A DNA stretch of 6,789 nucleotides from Anaerolineae bacterium (GTDB lineage Bacteria; Chloroflexota; Anaerolineae; B4-G1), in NCBI GenBank assembly GCA_030612585.1, contig JAUWNP010000223.1, forward strand, positions 1 to 6,789. Reading direction: 5' to 3'. The position numbers and the translations under genes were made by a program. The notes below the pieces were generated by a model. That model was not told where the DNA came from. It did not search any database and saw only the letters and a list, made by a program, of their open reading frames with translations. Positions 1 through 6,451 of the stretch are shown piece by piece. Position 1 is the stretch's first letter, and every line of letters begins with the position of its first letter.

Positions 1-83
1 GGAATCAGCGGCTCGATCTTTTGCCATTCGGCATCTGTCAAATCGCTCGGGTACGACTGTCTCGTGCTATTCTGTTTGGCCAT
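1..83 (-). CDS. IS5-family (DUF4096-type) transposase, N-terminal 27 codons, cut by window edge
   Basis: Read on the minus strand from an ATG at 83, the protein opens with MAKQNSTRQS followed by YPSDLTDAEWQKIEPLIP. The Y-P-S-D-L-T-D-x-E-W-x-x-(I/L)-x-P-L-(I/L)-P block is the well-known start of IS4/IS5-type transposases (DUF4096 region of the IS5 family), enzymes that cut and join insertion-sequence ends with a DDE catalytic core. The catalytic residues lie outside the window, so intactness cannot be judged. No good Shine-Dalgarno sequence precedes the ATG. A weak promoter-like pair (TTGATT at 115-120, TAGACT at 92-97, 17-nt spacer, minus strand) would give an almost leaderless message. The ATG is chosen because the family's conserved start follows after only ten residues. 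Confidence in the family is high from this motif. Confidence 0.85.
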   Translation of the reverse strand, partial: MAKQNSTRQSYPSDLTDAEWQKIEPLI

Positions 84-145
84 AATGGGCAAGTCTACCC
101 GAAAAACCGCAATCAATCAATTTTCAGACATGCTCTTAGAGCAAG
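1..145 (-). mobile_element. End of an IS5-family insertion sequence (partial; outer boundary approximate)
   Basis: The transposase start at 83 is followed outward by about 55 bases of AT-richer non-coding DNA. A likely terminal region lies at 121-145, with TTTTCAGACATG and then a short palindrome, TGCTCT-T-AGAGCA (132-144). IS5-family elements usually carry their terminal inverted repeat a few tens of bases upstream of the transposase start, so the element probably ends between about 130 and 145. The other end is outside the window, so neither the terminal repeat nor the target duplication can be confirmed. The right boundary is therefore inferred. Confidence 0.6.
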
Positions 146-151
146 GGCAGC

Positions 152-202
152 GTAGGGCGGTTTTGCTAACCGCCACATGGTCGGATAGCAAATCCGACCT
201 AC
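152..202. repeat. REPIN-like inverted pair of REP hairpins
   Basis: Two 23-nt units face each other across a 5-nt spacer (175-179). The left unit (plus strand, 152-174) is GTAG, then GGCGGTT, loop TTGCT, AACCGCC. The right unit (minus strand, 202-180) is GTAG, then GTCGGAT, loop TTGCT, ATCCGAC. Each has a perfect 7-bp stem directly after the GTAG tetranucleotide and an identical loop. The stems differ at two base pairs, and both changes are compensated on the other side. A GTAG foot plus hairpin, in inverted doublets, is the classic form of bacterial REP/REPIN elements moved by RAYT (Y1-type TnpA-REP) transposases. No RAYT gene is in the window. The doublet sits just outside the insertion-sequence end. 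Confidence 0.75.
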
Positions 203-312
203 TTTCGCCCCAACTTTTTGAGAAGATGCGATCCAATGCCTTCAACAGCAGTGTGGGAGTATAACACAAGGGGACAGTGAATACAAGTGGACCAAGTCTC
301 CCAAAACGACAA
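203..312. other. Non-coding stretch with no recognisable feature
   Basis: Between the REP doublet and the terminator-like hairpin I see no gene, promoter or repeat that I can support. A short minus-strand open frame crosses it, but it also reads through the REP hairpins and has neither a family motif nor a convincing ribosome binding site. Confidence 0.5.
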
Positions 313-336
313 CCCCCTGCCCATACGAGCAGGGGG
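303..336 (-). terminator. Rho-independent-like terminator downstream of the large secreted protein gene
   Basis: A perfect 8-bp stem, CCCCCTGC (313-320) with GCAGGGGG (329-336), encloses an 8-nt loop. Read on the minus strand, the stem is followed by TTGTCGTTTT (312-303), a moderately T-rich tail. It lies about 90 nt after the stop codon at 425-427 and after a second, stronger hairpin at 368-401. The broken T-run makes termination efficiency uncertain, but position and orientation fit the end of the transcript. Confidence 0.6.
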
Positions 337-351
337 CTATTTGCTGACGTC

Positions 352-401
352 GCGCCGCCCTGGAAGAGGCGGCGCTGGGCCTGCTGCAACCCAGCGCCGC
401 C
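352..401 (-). other. GC-rich 3'-UTR structure with two mutually exclusive hairpins
   Basis: Starting 24 nt after the stop codon, a perfect 12-bp stem forms between 390-401 and 368-379 with a 10-nt loop (arms GGCGGCGCTGGG / CCCAGCGCCGCC). The inner 8 nt of the second arm (GCGCCGCC, as transcribed from 375-368) can instead pair with a third copy of the first sequence, GGCGGCGC, at 359-352, again with an 8-nt loop. The three segments therefore compete as in attenuators. No T-run follows directly, so this part alone does not look like an intrinsic terminator. It may protect the mRNA 3' end or act together with the terminator at 303-336. Confidence 0.55.
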
Positions 402-424
402 TGTTCACGACAACGCGCTCAATC

Positions 425-3400
425 TCAATCCTGCACCGACTGCGGCCACCAGGGAGCGTAGTAATCGCGCATCACCGTCGGCAGGAAGGCACGATAGACA
501 CGAGTGGTAGCGCCCAGTTCCAGCGGCCCCGCCAGCCGGCCCTCGACGATCACCCGGCGTGGGGTGAGAGCCGCGAACGGAAACTCGTGGACGTACCGCC
601 CGTCAGTGTGGGCGATGATGCGGTACGAGTCAGGCGGCGCCATCGGTCCTTCGACACGATCAGGGCGCAGCCCACCCGCCCACGGTCCCACACCGCTCGG
701 GACAAACTCCAGCACCAGGCCGATCTGCTCTCGTGCGCCAGGGGGCATATCGGGCAGGTTGAAGGCTACCCAGTCCGTCCCCTGGGCCGCCACCGGCCAG
801 GTGCTCGTCACCAGCGTCACGCCCGTGGGGAAAGTGACAGTGACGCACCCCTCCTTGGCAATGTAGTCGCCCTGGTTGAACACATCTACCGTCACGGCCG
901 CCTCGTTCAACACCAGTGGCACCACCCCCGCGACGGGTTGACCGGTAAGTCCACTGCGAGTACTCGTGGCAGGCGTATCGGTGATGGCCTCCACCGTGTA
1001 AGTCACCACCAGCGCCGCCCCATGCACCTCCACCGTCTGCAGATTGCCGGTGTCGGTGTAGACCTGGGCGAAGGGATCGGTGTAGGAAATGACCGGGCCG
1101 TAGTTGATGATCGCCGTGCCGCTACTCTCGATCTGAGCGTGGGACTTAAACACCACGTACACCTCACCAGAGCGCTGGCCGTTCTCCAGCCAGGGCATCT
1201 GGGTGGCGTCATAAGCGTCCGAGACAGGGAGTGTGAATGAGACTAGCGCGCCGCCGTCCACTGACGTGGTGACAAAGGAGACAGGCCGCAGAGCGGAGAA
1301 GATCGTTGTGGCGGAGTCCTCTTCGCCCAGCGCCAGCGCCCCCTCCAAGGAGGTAGCCTCACCGGCGTTCGCCAAGCGGGCGTCCTCTGGCGTAGCCCAC
1401 GGAGGTAACAGATCCTCCAATTGCAGATCGGTTGCCTGACCCCAGACTGTCTCGATGCACCCTCCGTGATCGCCCACGCCGACCTCCGCCGCCGGTACCA
1501 CGAAGTCGGCCGGCCGCCCATCGGCGCTCACCTCAAAGGTGATTGGATGCACGGGACCGGTGTCGGCGAAGCCCGGACTGACCTCCACGTCGTAGTACCA
1601 CACCGTGCGCCAGCCATCGGGGACAGTCGTCTGATGCAGGAAGGGGAAGTCGAAGAAGATGGGCTCAATGGCCTCCGTCTCCGTCACACTGCGCAGATTG
1701 ACGGTGATGCCAGGGGGGGCGTGGGGCGTAATAGTCAGGTTGGTCAGGGTGATGCCCTCCTGGTTGTTGCGGATCTCCAGCCGCACCTGGGTCGCCTCGC
1801 CGGGAGCGACGCGCGGCCAGAGCAACTCCATATTGTGCCGCCCGCCCACATAGACCGTCGCCGCCAGGTCCCCAAAGCCGTAGGACTTGATAAACGGATC
1901 CCAGCCCGCACAGCGGGGGTCCCATGGATCCTCGATCCGCACGAGGTGGTAGACGTGGTCGTCGAAGGTCGCCACCAACACCGGGGCCACCGCCTTGTGA
2001 ACCCGGGCGTCAGAGGAAAGACCAAAGACCGCCTGCACGTGCGCGTCGTAGACCTCGTACCGGTTGGGGCCGACCGCTTTCTGGTGATAGACGAACCGCG
2101 CCCCGTCGTCAATCTTCATCACCCCCTCACGGTGGAAGTCGGGATAGGTACCGAGCGTAGCGCTGATGAGTATCCCCTCCCGCTGCTGGCTCTGCAGGAA
2201 CTGCTGGAAGTAGAGATAGTCGTAGGCGGGGACGGTGACGACGGTGATCAAATCGGTGTCGGTAACAAAACCCTGCAGGTGCAGCCCCGACCAAGAATGG
2301 TACCAATCGTCGTACATCGGCTGCAGTTCGAATCCCCGTCCACGGAACATCCCCTGGGCGAGAAGCGTCTCGTCCTTCTCCAACGGCGGCATCGCCGGGT
2401 CGAAGTTAGACCAGGATTTGATATACAGCACCAGGTCGGCCCCCTCGCGGGCGGGGAACTCCAGTACGCGAGTATCGCCCCGCCCATCCCCGTCCCGATC
2501 AGCCCGCATCTCGAAGGTGGTGTTGACGACGGCATGGTACTCCGGCGGGGGGAAGGGCACGATGTCGTAGAAGACGGTGCGCAACTCCATCTCCTGCGTG
2601 CGGTTCCAGAGATCCAGGTAGGTCACGCGCGACATCTCCGGCGGGACGGGTATGTGCACGACGCCGCTGGAGAGATACTCGTGGTAGGGGATGGGGTGGC
2701 CGCCCAGGTTGGTGTAGACCGAACCGCCACTGCCCGCCAGCACGACGCCGGTGTCGGTCATCGGGTCGGAGGCAAACGAGACCTGCCGCCCCAGCAACTC
2801 CTGGCTGAAGAGACCATAACGCACTGCCGGTTCCAGGTAATCGTAGGCGGGCATGCTGCCGAAATCCCACACCATCACTAGCGCCGGGAGGAGGATGTCC
2901 CCTTCGGCGGTGACGGTGATGTAATCAGCATAGGCCGGTGGGATGATGATGGAATCGGTGAGGCCGGGGGTAGTGGTGAAGTTGCCGGTGTAGGTGTAGA
3001 CCAGTTTCGGGCCATCGTTCCAGGCGGTGAGAGTATAGAAGACGCCGGTGGTGATGGCCAAGGGCGACACGCCGTCAATGTGGACCGGCAGCGGGTAGAT
3101 GGGCACTGGCGTCTCGTAGAAGAAGATATCGTTGTGCGCCCACATCGTGTTGGAGATGGTCGCCCCGCCGTAAGCATCGGTGATGACCTGCGGGATGAGT
3201 CGCTGATCATCCACGTCCACGATGGGGGAGAGAAGCGCCACCACGTCGGTGATGATGGTGTGGGTTGCGCTGGTCTCCTCCTTGTTCTCCAGCGTCAGCG
3301 CGATGTCGAAGTATTCCCCTTCGGACGGCAGGGGGTAAAGACCATCCAGTTCGATATCCCGGTCACCGACCAGTCGCGCCGCCATCAGCGTGTTGACCCA

Positions 3401-4870
3401 CAGGCTGTTGCGCACGATGTGGCGGGGAAGGCCGCCAGGGTGATACGCCGTCGGCCAGAAGGCGTCGACGTAGTCGGCAGCGGCGGTACTGACCAGCGCC
3501 GACCCGGTCGTGCCGGATGGTGCTTCGGTGTAGGCAACGTAGGTGAAGTGAGTGTCGCCAGGCAGCGTCTCGGTCAGCGTCCAGACGATGGTCGTCGTGC
3601 CGTCACCATTCTCGATGAAACCGGTCGGCGTGGGCACGATGGAGGCCAGCGTAGTAGTGAACCTCTCGTGGAGCGTTTCGGTGATCACGACGTCCGCCAG
3701 CGGGCCGTCCCAGTAATTCCTGCAGGTAGTGGTGACGGCGATGGGTACACCAGGCTCGTAGGCCGGGATGGTATCGCAGTCCACAGACGCAAAGTGCTGC
3801 TGGCAGAGCGTGCCGTGTATCGAGGCTCGCTCACCCATCGCCCACAGGAGCGCATCAAGCACCTGCGGATGGTAGTCTATATCATCTGAGGGATGACCGT
3901 TGAAGAGCACCACCCGCCCATCGCCGGGCATCGCGACACCGATGGCCGGCGTGCCGGGCTGGGTCGTGTCAAAGAAGGTCGCTACGACAGAGATGCCAGC
4001 CGTCGAGGACAGAGTTGGCTCGTTGAGCACATAGGTGGCATTGGAGAGCCAGGAGAAAGTGAGCGGGTGATCGGGCAGGAGAATGTCCAATTGCCCCTCG
4101 TTGTCCGAGTCGGTGACGCGGGTCTCCAGGTCCACGGTGCCAGCGGGCACCAGGCCGGCCGCCTCGGCGATGTAGGCCCCGTCAGACTGGGCATAGAGAA
4201 AGCCACCGCCCTCGACAAACTCTCGGATGGCGGTCAAGCCGTCGGCCCCCAGCGCAGCGACCACCTCGTCGGCGTAGCCGATGCGGATGGCCGGCAGGAT
4301 AAGAACATCGTAGTCGGAGAGGTCGGTGGCAACCTGCGTCTCGGTGAGCGTGTCGAAGTAGGGGCAGCCTTGGGCGGTCTCCTCGCACCACAAGTAGACG
4401 CGGAAGAGTTGCTCGAAGTCCCCCTCCTCCCAGACGACGAGTTGGTCGTACTCGTCGCGCACGGTGCCGTAGAAGAGGGCGACCTTACGATGGTGGAGGG
4501 CGAAGGAACGAGGTACGTTGAAGAGACCAGAGGCAGTCACCTGATAGAAGTCGCCACTCAGAGAACCGAGGATCGCGCCTGGGCCATAGTCGGTACCGTT
4601 CACGGTGCTGGCGACAGCACTCCAGGCCAGGTCGGGGTGGTCGTGGTGATAGAGAGCGTGCCAGAGGGCTTTGTAGGCGTTGCGGCGCTGGAGGTCGTCG
4701 GGCTGACCAGCGCCCAGGGGAGTGAGCGTCTCCCCGGCAAGGAAATCGCAGCGGGTGGAGGCAGCGCGCAGCGGAGATGACAGCGCGATCAACAGCAGGA
4801 CCACAGCCCCCGCGCCCAGCAGAAACACGACAGACAAGTGGAACGTGCGCCCTCTAGCAATGAATTTCAT
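425..4870 (-). CDS. Very large exported protein with GATase-like (BPL_N/ThuA-like) N-terminal domain and beta-rich repeats
   Basis: This is a 1481-residue protein. The ATG at 4870 is chosen because GAGGAGG (4877-4883) lies just upstream and the reading then opens with a signal peptide: MKFIARGR, a hydrophobic core at about 12-33, and small residues before cleavage near 36-38. Residues about 128-345 resemble a class I glutamine-amidotransferase-like fold of the BPL_N/ThuA type, with SDYDVLILPA (185-194), GGGFLYAQSDGAY (221-233) and VVLFNGHPS (320-328). Ser229 occupies the usual nucleophile Cys position, so catalysis is doubtful. Residues about 355-470 and 1309-1392 look like DUF11-type beta domains; 1010-1115 is another beta-rich region. 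A DRDGDGRGD loop (791-799) could bind calcium. The tail carries RVYRAFLPTVMRDYY (1457-1471), like the terminal motif of many exported Chloroflexota proteins. There is no lipobox, LPXTG motif or C-terminal membrane helix. It is transcribed alone. The exact function is unknown to me; a cell-surface or secreted binding protein is the best inference. Confidence 0.85.
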   Translation of the reverse strand: MKFIARGRTFHLSVVFLLGAGAVVLLLIALSSPLRAASTRCDFLAGETLTPLGAGQPDDLQRRNAYKALWHALYHHDHPDLAWSAVASTVNGTDYGPGAILGSLSGDFYQVTASGLFNVPRSFALHHRKVALFYGTVRDEYDQLVVWEEGDFEQLFRVYLWCEETAQGCPYFDTLTETQVATDLSDYDVLILPAIRIGYADEVVAALGADGLTAIREFVEGGGFLYAQSDGAYIAEAAGLVPAGTVDLETRVTDSDNEGQLDILLPDHPLTFSWLSNATYVLNEPTLSSTAGISVVATFFDTTQPGTPAIGVAMPGDGRVVLFNGHPSDDIDYHPQVLDALLWAMGERASIHGTLCQQHFASVDCDTIPAYEPGVPIAVTTTCRNYWDGPLADVVITETLHERFTTTLASIVPTPTGFIENGDGTTTIVWTLTETLPGDTHFTYVAYTEAPSGTTGSALVSTAAADYVDAFWPTAYHPGGLPRHIVRNSLWVNTLMAARLVGDRDIELDGLYPLPSEGEYFDIALTLENKEETSATHTIITDVVALLSPIVDVDDQRLIPQVITDAYGGATISNTMWAHNDIFFYETPVPIYPLPVHIDGVSPLAITTGVFYTLTAWNDGPKLVYTYTGNFTTTPGLTDSIIIPPAYADYITVTAEGDILLPALVMVWDFGSMPAYDYLEPAVRYGLFSQELLGRQVSFASDPMTDTGVVLAGSGGSVYTNLGGHPIPYHEYLSSGVVHIPVPPEMSRVTYLDLWNRTQEMELRTVFYDIVPFPPPEYHAVVNTTFEMRADRDGDGRGDTRVLEFPAREGADLVLYIKSWSNFDPAMPPLEKDETLLAQGMFRGRGFELQPMYDDWYHSWSGLHLQGFVTDTDLITVVTVPAYDYLYFQQFLQSQQREGILISATLGTYPDFHREGVMKIDDGARFVYHQKAVGPNRYEVYDAHVQAVFGLSSDARVHKAVAPVLVATFDDHVYHLVRIEDPWDPRCAGWDPFIKSYGFGDLAATVYVGGRHNMELLWPRVAPGEATQVRLEIRNNQEGITLTNLTITPHAPPGITVNLRSVTETEAIEPIFFDFPFLHQTTVPDGWRTVWYYDVEVSPGFADTGPVHPITFEVSADGRPADFVVPAAEVGVGDHGGCIETVWGQATDLQLEDLLPPWATPEDARLANAGEATSLEGALALGEEDSATTIFSALRPVSFVTTSVDGGALVSFTLPVSDAYDATQMPWLENGQRSGEVYVVFKSHAQIESSGTAIINYGPVISYTDPFAQVYTDTGNLQTVEVHGAALVVTYTVEAITDTPATSTRSGLTGQPVAGVVPLVLNEAAVTVDVFNQGDYIAKEGCVTVTFPTGVTLVTSTWPVAAQGTDWVAFNLPDMPPGAREQIGLVLEFVPSGVGPWAGGLRPDRVEGPMAPPDSYRIIAHTDGRYVHEFPFAALTPRRVIVEGRLAGPLELGATTRVYRAFLPTVMRDYYAPWWPQSVQD
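461..502 (-). other. C-terminal F-L-P-T-V-M-R tail motif of the exported protein
   Basis: Residues 1457-1470 read RVYRAFLPTVMRDY, 11 residues from the end of the protein. It resembles the terminal (V)YLPLVxR motif I recall in exported Chloroflexota proteins and may be a sorting or anchoring signal; that role is inference. Confidence 0.5.
2474..2500 (-). other. Calcium-loop-like D-x-D-x-D-G motif inside the exported protein
   Basis: Residues 791-799 of the exported protein read DRDGDGRGD, with Asp at 791, 793, 795 and 799. This acidic spacing matches the calcium-binding loops of EF-hand, dockerin and thrombospondin-3 type repeats. A single copy is present. Calcium binding is inferred. Confidence 0.5.
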
Positions 4871-4876
4871 GAGTCG

Positions 4877-4883
4877 CCTCCTC
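4877..4883 (-). promoter_or_regulatory. Strong Shine-Dalgarno site fixing the start of the large exported protein
   Basis: GAGGAGG on the minus strand lies 6 nt before the ATG at 4870-4868. It decides between this start and the in-frame ATGs farther upstream (the farthest at 4933), which lack such a site and would place a charged, arginine-rich stretch before the signal peptide. Confidence 0.85.
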
Positions 4884-4989
4884 AAATACGGAATCATAAC
4901 ATCGGGGAATAGCCGGGCTCGCACACCCAGCAATGCAGTAATACCTGCGCCGCGCCCGCCTCTGCTGCCGAATACACCAGGATACCCTC

Positions 4990-5018
4990 ATTGTACACAA
5001 AAACGGACCAAGATTCAA
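4990..5018 (-). promoter_or_regulatory. Sigma70-like promoter for the large exported protein gene
   Basis: On the minus strand, TTGAAT (5018-5013) and TACAAT (4995-4990) are separated by exactly 17 nt. They match the -35 and -10 consensus at 4 of 6 and 5 of 6 positions. Transcription would start near 4983 and give a leader of about 110 nt before the ATG at 4870. The -35 box directly abuts the end of the inverted-repeat element at 5019-5199. Use of this promoter is inferred from sequence only. Confidence 0.6.
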
Positions 5019-5199
5019 GAGGACTTTTGTACCAAGAGGGGATGAAAAAACGCAGTACCGCAAAAGTCACCCTGATAGTTGACCGTCATTCTGAGCGTAG
5101 CGAAGAATCTCCCTACTACCTTGGTCGAGACCCTTCGCTTCGCTCAGGGTGACAGGGTGAGTTTTGCGCCATTGCGAAAAAACACGTACAAAAGACCTC
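5019..5199. repeat. 181-bp imperfect inverted-repeat (MITE-like) element
   Basis: Three blocks on the left reappear in the same order, reverse-complemented, on the right. 5019-5032 pairs with 5186-5199 (GAGG-A/T-CTTTTGTAC, 13 of 14 identical), 5051-5074 with 5153-5176 (20 of 24), and 5085-5110 with 5128-5153 (21 of 26). The linkers differ in length: 18 against 9 nt between the first blocks, and about 10 nt extra on the left between the second and third. The centre is about 17 nt (5111-5127). There is no coding potential. I see no target duplication immediately outside the ends. Terminal repeats, small size and lack of a gene fit a MITE-like non-autonomous element or a large structured repeat; the transposase that would move it is unknown. 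Confidence 0.6.
5085..5153. repeat. Inner dispersed-type repeat pair (CTGAGCG-x-AGCGAAG core)
   Basis: The core of the larger element is two 26-nt inverted arms, one holding CTGAGCGTAGCGAAG and the other, read in reverse complement, CTGAGCGAAGCGAAG. I recall similar sequences as dispersed intergenic repeats in Chloroflexota and other bacteria, but cannot search to confirm. A further partial copy of the arm's head, GTCACCCTGA, lies at 5066-5075, and the right side shows a tandem AGGGTGA (5146-5152 and 5154-5160). This suggests the arm was built from repeated short units. Confidence 0.6.
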
Positions 5200-5252
5200 C
5201 GAGGCTTAACTCAGGTGCAACGCACTTTGAGTGCGTTGCACCTTAGGGGAGG

Positions 5253-5254
<2 letters not shown>
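5177..5254 (-). terminator. Nested-stem intrinsic terminator at the end of scpB
   Basis: On the minus strand, the outer arm GACCTCC (5254-5248), overlapping the scpB stop codon at 5255-5253, pairs with GGAGGTC (5200-5194). Inside is a perfect 14-bp stem (5243-5230 with 5226-5213) around a 3-nt loop, with core GTGCAACGCAC. Directly after the outer stem come TTTT (5193-5190) and, seven bases later, TTTTTT (5182-5177). Together these form a good rho-independent terminator for the operon. The outer arm and the T-tracts lie in the right end of the inverted-repeat element at 5019-5199. Confidence 0.7.
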
Positions 5255-5795
<541 letters not shown>

Positions 5796-5818
5796 TTCAC
5801 CACCACACTGCGGCGACC

Positions 5819-6451
5819 TCAGTCACCCTGGTCCACCTCAGGCCCCGCCTGTGGGCGAGCCTTCTCCGACCAGCCCTCCGGCGAGGCAGACGGGCGGCCT
5901 TTCGGCACGGTGGGATAGCGGACAGCGCGCAGATTGACCTTAGGAGGACGGGCCAGTTTGAGCCCCATTTTCTCCTCCACCACCTGCCGCGCCGTCTCCA
6001 CGATCCGCGCGGCCTTCTCCGGCACGTCAACCCCGGCCGCCGTCTCCACGTCTAGTACAACCACAACACCGCCGCGCTTGGCCGACACCTTCGACTTGGT
6101 GCGCAAGATTCCGGAGATCTGGTCTACCTCATACTTCAACCGGTCGGCGATGGAGGCAACGCTGATTTGCACCTCCCCGCCAGCGGCCTGTTCGACGCGA
6201 ATGGCTTTTGGAGTGGGCCGGCGTACCTCAAGGACGATGAGCAGGACGAAGATGACGTCCAGTATCAAGGCGAAAAGGATGCCCAGGCCCGCCCGCACGT
6301 ACGGCTGAAGGCCGCCGAGAAAGCCCACCAGCGCCGTCAACTGCCCCCCGGCCGCCCCCAACACCGGTTCTGGCATCACCAACAGAACTGTACACAACGG
6401 AATGGCGGCCAGCAGCAGAAGCACCACAAACATACGATTCACTGCATTCAT
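5819..6451 (-). CDS. AmaP/Asp23-like alkaline-shock membrane-anchor protein
   Basis: A 210-residue protein that opens MNAVNRMFVVLLLL, the kind of start seen in AmaP proteins. It has two predicted membrane helices at about residues 7-26 and 55-76 and a soluble part from about 80 onward. The segment 92-177 (GEVQISVASIADRLKYEVDQ, then GGVVVVLDVETAAGVDVPEK) resembles the Asp23/Gls24 (DUF322) fold. In Firmicutes, AmaP anchors Asp23 to the membrane in cell-envelope stress; the role in this organism is not established. The tail (180-210) is charged, proline-rich and probably disordered. The ATG overlaps the stop of the upstream gene (ATGA), and AGGAGGG (6458-6464) precedes it by 6 nt, indicating translational coupling. 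The AmaP name is less certain than the two-helix plus Asp23-like architecture. Confidence 0.75.
   Translation of the reverse strand: MNAVNRMFVVLLLLAAIPLCTVLLVMPEPVLGAAGGQLTALVGFLGGLQPYVRAGLGILFALILDVIFVLLIVLEVRRPTPKAIRVEQAAGGEVQISVASIADRLKYEVDQISGILRTKSKVSAKRGGVVVVLDVETAAGVDVPEKAARIVETARQVVEEKMGLKLARPPKVNLRAVRYPTVPKGRPSASPEGWSEKARPQAGPEVDQGD

Noticed and set aside
117..389. 90-codon minus-strand frame across the REP doublet and 3' hairpins
   Set aside because: It reads through structured repeats and the terminator-like hairpin, and shows no family motif or convincing ribosome binding site.
4748..4750. Cys41 as a lipoprotein attachment site
   Set aside because: The residues before it are S-T-R, which do not fit a lipobox ([LVI][ASTVI][GAS]C).
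287..4780. Long open frames on the plus strand opposite the large secreted gene (287-1240, 1421-2881, 3080-3889, 3893-4780)
   Set aside because: They are antisense to a gene with signal peptide, strong ribosome binding site and recognisable domains. Their proteins are rich in Arg, His, Gly and Val with no family motifs, as expected from the mirror of a GC-rich gene.
4871..4933. Upstream in-frame ATG starts giving up to 21 more residues on the large secreted protein
   Set aside because: They lack a Shine-Dalgarno site, and the AGGAGG just before 4870 plus the signal peptide right after it mark the true start.
5019..5199. CRISPR-like repeats in the scpB intergenic region
   Set aside because: The repeated blocks are inverted, not direct, with no regular spacers, and no cas gene is nearby.
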